Shown one piece after another: positions 44,650 through 52,632 of a stretch of DNA of 64,000 bases. This DNA is from Haloterrigena salina JCM 13891. Lineage in GTDB: Archaea > Halobacteriota > Halobacteria > Halobacteriales > Natrialbaceae. Below the pieces are notes generated by a model, which had not been told where the DNA came from, searched no databases, and saw only the letters and a list, made by a program, of their open reading frames with translations. Where the stretch lies: NCBI RefSeq assembly GCF_000337495.1, contig NZ_AOIS01000051.1:39017-103016 (forward strand). Direction: 5' to 3'. The stretch's first letter is position 1. Each line of letters opens with the position of its first letter. The position numbers were made by a program, and so were the translations under genes.

Positions 44650-45375
44650 CTACCGCGTCTTCAGGTCGTCCTTGTCTTTGATGATCTCCGTCTCAGCCTC
44701 GCCGCTGGAGTGTTCGTTGACGACGTCGTAGAAGTCGTTTTGCATCCCCGCGGGGAAGGTGATGACGCCGACCCACGAGCCGTCGGCCTGCCACTCCTCG
44801 CGCTCTAAGTCACCGAACTGACGGACCTGCGCCTGCGCGCTGCCGGCGTACTCGGCGGGGATCTGCACGGCGATGGTCACCTCCTCGAATCGGATCGGGA
44901 TGACGGGACGCAGGTCGTCGAGCGCGTCGTCGACCTGGCTCTCGACGGGTTCCATCGGATCGACCGTGAACCCGGCCTGCTCCAGAGCGTTCTCGATGCG
45001 CTCGGGCGGGTGGGGCGCGTTGTCCATCTGGGGGTTGACCGCGTTGCGCGCGATGGTGTCGATCAGTTGCTTGCGCTTCTGTTCTTGCATCTCGCGGCGC
45101 TGGTCGGCCGTGATCTGGATCTCCCCCTCCTTGATCACTTCGGGGATGATCTCGAGGGGATCCGTCGTATCGAAGACCGTCTCGAGGTCGTCCTCGGCGG
45201 GACGGTCGCCCCGCGACGCGTCCTCGAAGACGTCCTCGGCGGCGATCACGTCCTCGAGGTCGCCGTCGAACTCGTCGCGTTTGATCTCCAGTGCCGCGTC
45301 CGGGTCTACGAGCACTTCGAAGCGCGCCCCGTGTGACTCGAGTCGCGCCGTCACCGCCTCGTCGAGCGATATCAT
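44650..45375 (-). CDS. Ribosome assembly factor SBDS
   Basis: A 241-residue archaeal SBDS (Sdo1) protein. The N-terminal FYSH domain begins MISLDEAVTARLESHGARFE; the central helical domain has ITADQRREMQEQKRKQLIDT and NPQMDNAPHPPERIENALEQ; the third domain, starting with residues IPIRFEEVTIAVQIP, is ferredoxin-like. With EFL1-type GTPases it releases aIF6/eIF6 from the large ribosomal subunit and so completes 50S maturation. Length matches other archaeal homologues. It sits just downstream (minus strand) of the psmA/RNase P operon, the usual archaeal neighbourhood (often in one RNA-processing and proteasome superoperon). Confidence 0.95.
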   Translation of the reverse strand: MISLDEAVTARLESHGARFEVLVDPDAALEIKRDEFDGDLEDVIAAEDVFEDASRGDRPAEDDLETVFDTTDPLEIIPEVIKEGEIQITADQRREMQEQKRKQLIDTIARNAVNPQMDNAPHPPERIENALEQAGFTVDPMEPVESQVDDALDDLRPVIPIRFEEVTIAVQIPAEYAGSAQAQVRQFGDLEREEWQADGSWVGVITFPAGMQNDFYDVVNEHSSGEAETEIIKDKDDLKTR

Positions 45376-45688
45376 ATCGGTTGCTTCCCCCGCCAATGAA
45401 AAGAGTGTTTCCCGATATTACGGCGCGGGTTCCGGGTTCGACCCCGCTTCGAACCGGCGACAGCCGGTCGTCCGGTCGGTCGAGGCGAGCCGTCGCTCAC
45501 GAACGCCGCCGCTGAGCGGGTACGGATCCGGTCGTCCATCGTGCGCGAGTGCAGGCAGACGGTGGATAGTTCGCACGCTCACGCGCACGGATTGAACGGG
45601 AAAAGCGAATCGTTCCGTGGGTCGAACCCGTCGTCGACGCGCGGGACGAAGGCGGTACTCGAGTCGAAATCGAGCGAGTCGGAGTCGG
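45376..45688. other. 313-base gap between SBDS and psmA
   Basis: No gene is seen. The minus strand near 45395-45405 (CTCTTTTCATTGG) may hold an SBDS promoter. Two GGGTTCGAACCC-like stretches (around 45430 and 45625) resemble T-arms, but no tRNA cloverleaf can be built around them. Confidence 0.4.
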
Positions 45689-46459
45689 TTACTCTTGCTC
45701 TTCGTCGTCCGCGGCGGCGTCGTCGCCCTCGTCTAAGATATCGTTCTCTTCGAGGTGGGACTCGATCCGGTCGTAGTCGAACTGCTCGAAGGATTCGGTC
45801 TCGACGTCGACTGTCGCGAGGCCGACCTCGGTCGGGAGGAGCGAGCCGTCGTTGACCGACGCGAGGGCGTCGAGCGCGAGCGCGATGCCGCCGTCAAGGT
45901 CGGCTTCCTCGTCGTAGTTCTCCTCGAGGTAGTCCTGGAGTTCGCCGCGGTCGGCGCCGACGGCCAGGGCCTTCCACTCGTAGGGCGTCCCCGAGGGGTC
46001 GGTCTCGAACAGGCGCGGTTCGCCGTTGTCGATGCCGCCGACGATCAGCGCGACGCCGAACGGACGGGCGCCGCCGACCTGCGTGTACTGCTGGATGTGG
46101 TCGGTGACCTCCTTGGTCAGCGTTTCGACGCCGATCGGTTCGCCGTAGCGAAGCTGGTTGACCTGCGTCTGGCGGCGCGCGAAGTCGATCAGCTGGCGGG
46201 CGTCGGCGACGTGGCCCGCGCTGGCGATGCCGATGTGGTCGTCGGCCTTGTGAATTTTCTCGACGCTCGAGTCCTCGAGCAGCGGGGAGGGGACTCGTTT
46301 GTCGACGGCCAGCACGACGCCGTCGCTCGTTCGGACGCCGATGCTCGCCGTTCCTCGCTTGACCGCCTCGCGAGCGTACTCGACCTGGTAGAGTCGGCCG
46401 TCGGGCGAGAAGATCGTGATGCCGCGGTCGTACGCCTGCTGTTGGGCTTGTCCCTGCAT
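45689..46459 (-). CDS. psmA: Archaeal 20S proteasome alpha subunit
   Basis: A 256-residue alpha subunit. The N-terminal signature YDRGITIFSPDGRLYQVEYA (residues about 10-30) is the gate and H0 helix of archaeal alpha rings, with RGTASIGVRTSDGVVLAVDK after it. The C-terminal 40 residues are acidic (ILDEGDDAAADDEEQE), a common haloarchaeal extension. Seven subunits form each outer ring and gate substrate entry to the beta chambers. The start is 4 bases after the rnp2 stop, so it belongs to the rnp3-methyltransferase-rnp2 operon. The beta subunit gene is not in this window. Confidence 0.96.
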   Translation of the reverse strand: MQGQAQQQAYDRGITIFSPDGRLYQVEYAREAVKRGTASIGVRTSDGVVLAVDKRVPSPLLEDSSVEKIHKADDHIGIASAGHVADARQLIDFARRQTQVNQLRYGEPIGVETLTKEVTDHIQQYTQVGGARPFGVALIVGGIDNGEPRLFETDPSGTPYEWKALAVGADRGELQDYLEENYDEEADLDGGIALALDALASVNDGSLLPTEVGLATVDVETESFEQFDYDRIESHLEENDILDEGDDAAADDEEQE

Positions 46460-46463
46460 AGTA

Positions 46464-46949
46464 TCACGCTAAATCGTAATCGAGGTCTGTCGCACCCGCG
46501 AACGCCTCATCGAGTCGCACGTCTGCAACGCATTCCCGCAGAACGGCGACTCGCTCCTCGTTCCCGAACACGACGTTTCTCTTCTCGGAATCTTGCCCGC
46601 GGCGTCCTAAATACTTTTCTTCAGCGGCACGGATCGTACCACTGATACCGCAGACCCGTACGCCGACCGCAGCGCCGTCGATCTCGTCGATACAGGCGAG
46701 GGCCGCGCGGGCCGGTTCGGTCTCGCCGCGGCGGACGCGGACGATCGCCTCGCCGGTTTCGCCGGCGAATTCGAACCTGAGGACGGTCATATCGGCGTGG
46801 GCGCTGCCCGGATCCCCTAGCAGATTCTGGGCCGCGTACCAGCACTCCCGCTGGAACGCCCGGCGATCGATTGCGGCGTCGGGCCAGGTCTCGAGTTCGA
46901 CGGCGAGGTACCGCCACCGCGGTTGGAGGTGTTTCGGGAGGTGTTTCAT
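46464..46949 (-). CDS. rnp2: Ribonuclease P protein component 2 (Pop5/Rpp14 family)
   Basis: A 161-residue Pop5 homologue beginning MKHLPKHLQPRWRYLAVELE, followed by the RNP-like fold: DMTVLRFEFAGETGEAIVRV and AAVGVRVCGISGTIRAAEEK. With the other protein subunits it supports the RNA-based cleavage of 5' leaders from pre-tRNA. It is slightly longer than the usual 120-140 residues because of an acidic C-terminal tail ending in VAVLRECVADVRLDEAFAGA. It overlaps the methyltransferase gene upstream by four bases and psmA follows after four bases. Confidence 0.93.
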   Translation of the reverse strand: MKHLPKHLQPRWRYLAVELETWPDAAIDRRAFQRECWYAAQNLLGDPGSAHADMTVLRFEFAGETGEAIVRVRRGETEPARAALACIDEIDGAAVGVRVCGISGTIRAAEEKYLGRRGQDSEKRNVVFGNEERVAVLRECVADVRLDEAFAGATDLDYDLA

Positions 46950-47665
46950 TCGTCCGCAGCGGGGTCGTCGGGATTGCCGACCTCGCCCTCGCCCTCAACC
47001 TCGGCGGCGTTTGGCGAGCGTTCGGCGACCAGCACGCCGACCTGGTCGTGGACGCGTTCGACGGCGGTCAGCGAGAAGCCGGCGTCAGTGAAGGCGTCGG
47101 CGAGCGCGCCGACCGTCGCGGGGTCGTCGACCTCTGGCGAGTAGAACGGCGCGTCGGAATCCGGCTCGCCGAAGAACATCACGTCACCGAGGACGAACTT
47201 GCGCGGCTCGAGACCGGCGATGACGTCGATCGCCTCGCGCTTTTCGTCGTCCGAGAGGTGGTGCATGGCGAAGTTCGAGGTGACGACGTCCACGCGAGCG
47301 GAGCGAGTGTGGGTTCGAGGCGTCTCCGACGACTCGGTGTCGACCGGGCCGTCGTACTCGGGCTCCCGGAAGGTGCCGTAGTCGAACTCGAGGTTCTCGA
47401 GGCCCTCCTCGTCGGCCTTGCGCTCGGCTTCCTCCATCATCCCCTCGCTGATGTCGCGGCCGACCACGCGGTCGGCGTCGGGGGCGAGCGCGAGCGCGAT
47501 GGCGCCGGTCCCCGTCCCGAGGTCGAGAACGACGTCGTCCTCGCCGGGGGCGGCGTGTTCGATCACGAGGTTCGCACAGGCGCGGTACTCGTCGGACTTC
47601 GACTCGTCGTACTCGCCGGCCTTCTCGTCGAATCGGGCGGCGTGGTCTTCAAGGCTCTTCTTCAT
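46946..47665 (-). CDS. Class I SAM-dependent methyltransferase
   Basis: A 239-residue Rossmann methyltransferase. The SAM-binding motif DVVLDLGTGTGAIALAL is near residue 55, VVGRDISEGMMEEA is motif II, and NFAMHHLSDDEK is a later motif. A short acidic tail of about 20 residues ends it (VEGEGEVGNPDDPAADE). It lies between rnp3 (17-base overlap) and rnp2 (4-base overlap), so it is translationally coupled into an RNase P/proteasome operon. A tRNA or RNA substrate is therefore plausible but not shown; the sequence itself only says methyltransferase. Confidence 0.87.
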   Translation of the reverse strand: MKKSLEDHAARFDEKAGEYDESKSDEYRACANLVIEHAAPGEDDVVLDLGTGTGAIALALAPDADRVVGRDISEGMMEEAERKADEEGLENLEFDYGTFREPEYDGPVDTESSETPRTHTRSARVDVVTSNFAMHHLSDDEKREAIDVIAGLEPRKFVLGDVMFFGEPDSDAPFYSPEVDDPATVGALADAFTDAGFSLTAVERVHDQVGVLVAERSPNAAEVEGEGEVGNPDDPAADE

Positions 47666-48353
47666 ACCTGCCCCGTTCGACCCCGGGCTCAATGAACGAC
47701 TCGGACTGGATGCGGCGGTTGCGCTCGGCGAGTCGCCCCCACTCTGCTAACCCTCGCTCGACGAACGCCGTCGAGAGGCCGATCTCCTCGCCGAGCGCCG
47801 TCAGTTCGCGGGGAGCACGCAACTCGAGGTGCGAGCGCGGGTTCGCGCTGACCACGTAGGGGGCGTCGTAGTGGCCGACGATCTCCTCGAGTTTGCGCAG
47901 CGACTGGAGAACTCTGACTCGACGTCCGCCGCTGGTCCGGAGCACCCCCGAGAGGTCGAACTCGAGGCGGACGCCGTTCTCGACCGCCGCCTTCACCAGC
48001 ACGTGGTTCACGTCGCCGTTGTCGGCCATCGGGTGGGCCAGCACGTCGACCTTCTCGCTCTCGACGGCGAATCGGTTCATGGCGTTCGTCCCGCCGTGAA
48101 CGCCGACGATCGTCTCGGTCGTCCGGTAGTTGCCGACGGAGCCGCTGGCCTCCTGTGGGTCGTCGGCGCGGATCTCGAGGCCCTCCACGACGTCGATCCC
48201 GTATGCCTCGCGGATCGCCTCGGCGTCGTAGTCGGCTCTCGAGTCGTGGTGGTTGCGCACGACCACGCCCTCGAAGCCGTAGTCGGCCGCCGTCTTCGCG
48301 AACCGGGCGACCGTGCTCTCTCCGTCTGGGTGGGCGTGGACGGCCTCGTACAT
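47649..48353 (-). CDS. rnp3: Ribonuclease P protein component 3 (Rpp30 family)
   Basis: A 234-residue TIM-barrel Rpp30 homologue beginning MYEAVHAHPDGESTVARFAK. Other blocks are GFEGVVVRNHHDSRADYDAE, VDVVEGLEIRADD, KVDVLAHPM and YVVSANPRSHLELRAPREL, typical of the RNase P subunit that pairs with Pop5/Rpp14. It is the first gene of the operon rnp3-methyltransferase-rnp2-psmA, all on the minus strand with overlapping or abutting starts. Length is normal. The upstream region at 48354-48440 should hold the operon promoter; I see no clear TATA. Confidence 0.93.
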   Translation of the reverse strand: MYEAVHAHPDGESTVARFAKTAADYGFEGVVVRNHHDSRADYDAEAIREAYGIDVVEGLEIRADDPQEASGSVGNYRTTETIVGVHGGTNAMNRFAVESEKVDVLAHPMADNGDVNHVLVKAAVENGVRLEFDLSGVLRTSGGRRVRVLQSLRKLEEIVGHYDAPYVVSANPRSHLELRAPRELTALGEEIGLSTAFVERGLAEWGRLAERNRRIQSESFIEPGVERGRYEEEP

Positions 48354-48645
48354 ACTCGAGTCGTCTCGCGGCGGCGACTTGGGGTTTGCGTCATGCGACG
48401 GTACTCAGCGTCGAGTCGTTCGCAAAATCACGTGGCCGGGAGCGTGTCTCGAGCGCTGCGAGAGACCCGCGACCCGGGGAAGGGCAGGCCATCGCCCGAC
48501 GACCGCGAGCGAGGCCGAAGGCCGAGCGAGCGGGCCGACGACTGATGTGAGTGAGGACTAACAGGACGAACGGAAGGAGGAGTGCTTTTTGTCAACGTTT
48601 TGCCGAGTGCGGTCGCGAAGCGACCGCACGCAGAGCAAAAGGTTG
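48354..48645. terminator. Intergenic hairpin, likely terminator between tbsP and rnp3
   Basis: A 10-bp perfect stem GTGCGGTCGC-GAA-GCGACCGCAC at 48607-48629 lies 16 bases after the tbsP stop. Outer TTTTGC (48598-48603) and GCAAAA (48635-48640) extend it into a long hairpin with internal loops. As a hairpin with flanking T/A tracts it is a plausible transcription end for tbsP. Further left are GC-rich repeats (GAGCGAGGCCGAAGGCCGAGCGAGC-like) of the kind common between haloarchaeal genes. Confidence 0.5.
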
Positions 48646-49464
48646 TTAGTTCAGGATGGACTGTGCGACCGTCGCGAGCTGCCCGTTATCCGCTTCCTGG
48701 AGTCGGTCGTCGCCGATCTTCAGGCGAAGGCGCGGGCGACCGACGTCGATCGGGACCTTCTCGGTGTCGATGAGGCCCATGTCCTCGAGTTTGGTCTTCG
48801 TGCGGCTGAACGTGGCTTTCGAGGCGATGCCGACGTCCTCGCCCCACTTGCTGATGTCGTACAGCAGGGCCTCGTTCTTGGCCGCGACGAGCAGCGAGAT
48901 CGTCACTTCGTCGAGTCCGTCGCCGTCGCCGCGGGCGGTCTCGAGCGAGTTGAGGATCGACGTGAAGTCGTCTTCGGCCTCGGGGCTGATCTCCTCGGAG
49001 AGGGTCTCGCGAACGGCCGTGATCGGCGGCGTCCGGAGGTTGAATTCGGCGGCGTCGTCCCAGCGGGCCGCGTAGGTGTCGTAGGTGTCTTCGACGAAGC
49101 TCTCGTCGTCCGTGACGAGGCCGCCGACGCGGTCGCCGGCGTGGACGATGGCGATCACTCGGTCCTCGGTGACCAAAAGCGAGTTCTCGGGCGCCTCCTC
49201 GAGCGTGCGGAGCGCGAGGGCGTCCTCGCTGATGAGGTCCGCGGCGTTCGAGGCGACGATGAAGTCGTCCATGACGTCTTTCAGCGTTCGTTCGTCGGCG
49301 AGCATGTGGACGGACGGCAGGTCGCCGTCGAACGCGGTCGCGACGGAAACGAACTCTTCGATGGCGTCCCCCGACGGGTTGACCATGTAGACGTCCCCGG
49401 TCGCCTCCTCGAGAACGGAGTCGAGGATATCGTCAATCTGGTGGTTGAGTAAATTCGAGGTCAT
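48646..49464 (-). CDS. tbsP: Transcriptional regulator TbsP
   Basis: A 272-residue protein starting MTSNLLNHQIDDILDSVLEE. The first 180 residues look like a regulatory domain with TIC/receiver-like strands (VYMVNPSGDAIEEFVSVATA, HMLADERTLKDVMDDFIV). The C-terminal part has a winged helix: LVAAKNEALLYDISKWGEDV, GIASKATFSRTKTKLEDMGL and DVGRPRLRLKIGDDRL. The family is named TbsP in halophiles and, from memory, regulates central sugar metabolism together with TrmB. A TATA-like AAAATTAAG on the minus strand lies 30-39 bases upstream of the ATG at 49464, so the transcript is probably short-leadered. Targets cannot be read from this window. Confidence 0.88.
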   Translation of the reverse strand: MTSNLLNHQIDDILDSVLEEATGDVYMVNPSGDAIEEFVSVATAFDGDLPSVHMLADERTLKDVMDDFIVASNAADLISEDALALRTLEEAPENSLLVTEDRVIAIVHAGDRVGGLVTDDESFVEDTYDTYAARWDDAAEFNLRTPPITAVRETLSEEISPEAEDDFTSILNSLETARGDGDGLDEVTISLLVAAKNEALLYDISKWGEDVGIASKATFSRTKTKLEDMGLIDTEKVPIDVGRPRLRLKIGDDRLQEADNGQLATVAQSILN

Positions 49465-50308
49465 GTCTATACAGAAGTAAACGTACGGATCTTACTTAAT
49501 TTTGGTGGCCGAATCCACACCAGAACATCGTGTGCGACGGCGACGCCGGTAATTTTTGTCCGGGTTCTCGTCAGTTGACCGACGAGATGGCGCCGAATCT
49601 ACGTTCTGTCGGAAATCTGTCTAGAACCGTCAGACCGTTCGACTGTACCGCCGTTAGCCACTCGTAAACAGTTGTAGAATTGACGATAGATATATAGTAA
49701 CGATCTGTTATTGTTAGGTCGTATGGGTGTCAGCTGCGAGCGATTACGGTTGGTTACGCGTGAATTCCTCTGTCGGGCGTATACGGCCGAGAGAGCGGAT
49801 CGACCGGCGATGCGAGCCAAGCGCGTCAGCACGTACGGCGGCCCTTGACCTCCTCCCACGACTGACGTTGTGGGATTCCTCCGCTTGGCTGTCGGACTAT
49901 GCCGATTCCACGGAGGCAACTTTTCCACCTCAAGACGGGTACTCCGGTCTGTGTGATCCCCATTGGGACGTGCCCTCTCGGGAGAGTCTGGTGTCTCCGA
50001 CCATTCGTGGTCGTCCCACTCGAGGCACACGGGCTGGGCCATCAGCCCGGCCTTCATGGGTCTTCGCTCGCTCGCCGCACTCTGGACACGTACCTCCATC
50101 AACGTCGGCGACGATCAGTACGAGAAATTGCAACGGCTCAAGGACGAGTACGGGTTGCTGTGGGACTGTTGGTACAGGGTATATGGCGAGCGAAGAAGAC
50201 GCTATAACACGGGATAGCCCGCGGTCAGACGCTCGTGATGAGGTACACAAGTGACGGATTCACCCCACGACTAACGTCGTGGGCTCTCTCCTGTGTTCTC
50301 TGTAGGAA
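49465..50308. mobile_element. Decayed IS200/IS605-type (TnpB) remnant with two hairpin ends
   Basis: This 844-base region holds only broken pieces. A hairpin CCCACGAC-TGAC-GTTGTGGG (49855-49874) and an almost identical CCCACGAC-TAAC-GTCGTGGG (50264-50283) flank it; such palindromes mark the ends of haloarchaeal TnpB-type elements. On the minus strand between them is a zinc-finger-like CPECGERAKTHEGR (around 50060-50100) and, one frame over, GLMAQPVCLEWDDHEWSETP running into NPTTSVVGGGQ, which encodes the hairpin; this resembles the C-terminus of a TnpB-like gene with a frameshift. No target-site duplication, intact transposase or tnpA is present. The bases 49465-49840 contain nothing recognisable apart from an AT-rich stretch. 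Confidence 0.5.
50092..50207 (+). pseudogene. Frameshifted fragment of a small RHH/CopG-like protein
   Basis: The plus strand reads TSINVGDDQYEKLQRLKDEY followed by GL, then needs a one-base shift to continue as GLLVQGIWRAKKTL with a TAA stop at 50205-50207. This matches the pattern of haloarchaeal antitoxin-type or CopG-like peptides (xSINVxDxxYExLxxLKxEYGLTWxGLL). It lies inside the mobile-element remnant and is broken, so it is unlikely to make protein. The N-terminus is not intact either. Confidence 0.55.
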
Positions 50309-52429
50309 TCACTCGACGAACCGCGACGCCAACTCCGTCGACCAGTAGACGTCGCCGTTGAAGATCACCGACGCTTCCGTTTCTTGGAGTAGCGTGGCCA
50401 GTTCCGACTTCGTCACGGTGAAATTCGACTGCGTGCCACAGAGGTAGGCGAACTCGTTGTCCTCGACGTGCGGGAAGTAGTACGAGCCCGTGACCCGCGT
50501 CGAGTAACAGTCGAACGTGACCAGGTACTCGGCGCGCTCGTCCTCGAGTTTCTCGAGCGTGAGCGTGGTCGGGACGCGGTGTTCGCCCTGGGTCAGCGAG
50601 TGCGTGCCGTCGCCGACGACGGCGTAGTCTTTCCCCATCATGATGCGCCTGCGCGCAAGCCCCATCGCGCGTTCGATGCTGAACCCGTGGACGAGGAGTT
50701 TGGCGAACGTCGAGCCGACCTTGACGGCGTGGTCGTTGAGGACCTTCGAGAAGGTGACCGCGCCGGCGACGCTCCCCCGCTCGATGAGCCCCATCCCCTC
50801 GTAGTAGGAGCCACAGGCGTTGAGGAAGAACGTCTGGGTGTTACAGCGAGAGAGACTCGAGGTCGAGAGGTAGCCGTCGGAACAGCGCAGGCCGTCGGTT
50901 TCGCAGTGGCCGATGTAGTGGACGAAGTCGTGGTCGTCCTCGAAGACGCGCGCGAGTTCGGCCGTCGAGAGCGATTCGTCGACGGTCACCTCCATCGAGA
51001 GTTCCTCGGATCGCTGGCGGTAGATCTCGGCGACATCGTCGTGTTCGCCGGCCATCTCGGGATCGTTCAGGACGACGGCGATCGACGTCGAGTCGGTCGC
51101 GCGCTCGAGGTAGTCCAGCCGGTTGTGGTAGGCCTCGGGGGTCGTCTTGAAGACGTCGATCGGGACGCCGTCGGCGAGCCAGCCGTGGACCCGCCCGTTG
51201 TGGAGTTCGGGTTTGACGATGTCGACCGACGCGACCTTCCCGGTGCTCGCCCGGCTGCGGCCGTCGGGGCCGTCGTTTCCGTCGCGTGAACCGCCGCCGC
51301 GATAGAAGTCCTCCAGCGAGCGCTCGACGAGCTCCTTTCCCTCGAGTTCGGAGGTCCGGGGCATGTGGACTAGGCTCATCCGGTCGAGCAGAAAAGGGAG
51401 CGACTCGACGCTGTCGTAGTCGGGGCGGACGTACGTCGAGAGGTGCCAGTCGGGGAGGCGGTGTTCGATGGCGGCGTCGGGCACCTCGAGGTAGGTCGCG
51501 AGTCGGCGCTGGGGGCCGGCCTCGTAGAGTTCCTCGGCGTCGAGACCGAGGACCTCGAGCATGCTCTGTTCGGCCAGGTTCGTCCCGTAGGGGCCGGCGT
51601 TGCGGACCAGACAGTCGAAGAAGAAGGCCTTCCGGAGCAGTCGATCGACGTCGCGCTCGAGACCGGGCATCGGCGACAGCCGCTTCTCGACGGCGAACTC
51701 CGGGAGGCGAAGCGTCGCGTGGCTCGGCCCGGTTGGGGGACGCTCGCGGGGTTCGATCGTCGCCTGCAGGTAGTAGGCCAGCGGCGCGGCGACGAACAGC
51801 GACTCGTAGTCGGCCGGGACGATCAGTTCGATCCCCGACGGGGAGAAGTCCTCTCGGATGCAGTCCGGAATCTCGAGGCTGTCGCCGCGCTCGAGCAGCG
51901 ACGGGTGGCCCCGGAGGGTCGGATAGGTGCGATCCGGGCCGTCGGTCTTGTGAGAGGTGGCGAGATGCGTGAGTCCGGCGGCGATCCCCTCGGGCGTGTC
52001 GGGGACGGTGATGGTTCCCGCGGGGAGTTCGTGGCGACTCCGGAAGCCGACGATCACGCGTACGCGATCGGGAAACCTGACGACGGTCTCCTCGTAGCCG
52101 CCGGTCTTCTCGATCGTCGCCGTCCCGGAAAACCGGAGGTACGTCTTGATCTCCGTGTCGATGTCGACGACGTACTCGCCCGGGGACAGCGAGAGCGGCG
52201 CCCCGTCGGGATCGAGTTCGTGTTGCTCGTCCGAGCCGAGCGAAAACGCGTAGGCGACCGCGTGGGGGAATCGGAGTTCGTCCGTCGTCACGACGACCGT
52301 CTCGTCGACGGGCCGTGGGATGTCGGGTCCGGTTCCGCCGACGACGAGATCCCTTCCGTGAACCGACAGTTCGGCGTTGTCGGCGTCAGTCACGCGGAGC
52401 GCCCCGTCGTCTACCGCCCACTCTATCAT
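50309..52429 (-). CDS. CHAT/caspase-like protein of unknown function
   Basis: A 706-residue acidic protein. The C-terminal 200 residues resemble a CHAT-type caspase-fold protease: DHDFVHYIGHCETDGLRC supplies a His, SLSRCNTQTFFLNACGSYYE supplies the candidate Cys in LNACGS, followed by GSVAGAVTFSKVLNDHAVKV and HGFSIERAMGLARRRIMMGK, as in other CHAT families. The N-terminal 450 residues look beta-rich, with LEIPDCIREDFSPSGIELIV and PDYDSVESLPFLLDRMSLVH. A TTG at 52477 would add 16 residues; ATG 52429 (MIEWAVDDGAL) is preferred. No signal peptide or membrane segment. CHAT proteases are often effectors in defence or cell-death systems, but no partner gene is adjacent. Confidence 0.68.
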   Translation of the reverse strand: MIEWAVDDGALRVTDADNAELSVHGRDLVVGGTGPDIPRPVDETVVVTTDELRFPHAVAYAFSLGSDEQHELDPDGAPLSLSPGEYVVDIDTEIKTYLRFSGTATIEKTGGYEETVVRFPDRVRVIVGFRSRHELPAGTITVPDTPEGIAAGLTHLATSHKTDGPDRTYPTLRGHPSLLERGDSLEIPDCIREDFSPSGIELIVPADYESLFVAAPLAYYLQATIEPRERPPTGPSHATLRLPEFAVEKRLSPMPGLERDVDRLLRKAFFFDCLVRNAGPYGTNLAEQSMLEVLGLDAEELYEAGPQRRLATYLEVPDAAIEHRLPDWHLSTYVRPDYDSVESLPFLLDRMSLVHMPRTSELEGKELVERSLEDFYRGGGSRDGNDGPDGRSRASTGKVASVDIVKPELHNGRVHGWLADGVPIDVFKTTPEAYHNRLDYLERATDSTSIAVVLNDPEMAGEHDDVAEIYRQRSEELSMEVTVDESLSTAELARVFEDDHDFVHYIGHCETDGLRCSDGYLSTSSLSRCNTQTFFLNACGSYYEGMGLIERGSVAGAVTFSKVLNDHAVKVGSTFAKLLVHGFSIERAMGLARRRIMMGKDYAVVGDGTHSLTQGEHRVPTTLTLEKLEDERAEYLVTFDCYSTRVTGSYYFPHVEDNEFAYLCGTQSNFTVTKSELATLLQETEASVIFNGDVYWSTELASRFVE

Positions 52430-52602
52430 TCGGTACGCTGAATGTTCCCCGAGAAAGTTAGTTGTATCGGGAGTCAAAGCTTTGATAATTCAGGAGAGGT
52501 GCCGGGAGCGACCGTCGTTTGGCCGATTTTCGGCGGTGGATCCCGGTCGAATTGACACGTTGGGATCATTCCCAGCGGTGAGATTCGCCGAAGACGGGTA
52601 CA

Positions 52603-52610
52603 CTTATACA
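52603..52610 (+). promoter_or_regulatory. TATA box of glyA
   Basis: CTTATACA at 52603-52610, 23-30 bases upstream of the glyA ATG at 52633, with no Shine-Dalgarno. This fits a leaderless transcript and separates glyA from the divergent CHAT-like gene. Confidence 0.65.
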
Positions 52611-52632
52611 GTCTCCAGCCGGCACATCGGAC

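Noticed and set aside
45420..45640. T-arm-like GGGTTCGA stretches
   Set aside because: No acceptor, D or anticodon arms can be fitted around them.
48473..48545. GC-rich repeats before rnp3 considered as an RNase P or SRP RNA
   Set aside because: None of the conserved RNA core motifs are visible and the repeats are common intergenic halophile sequence.
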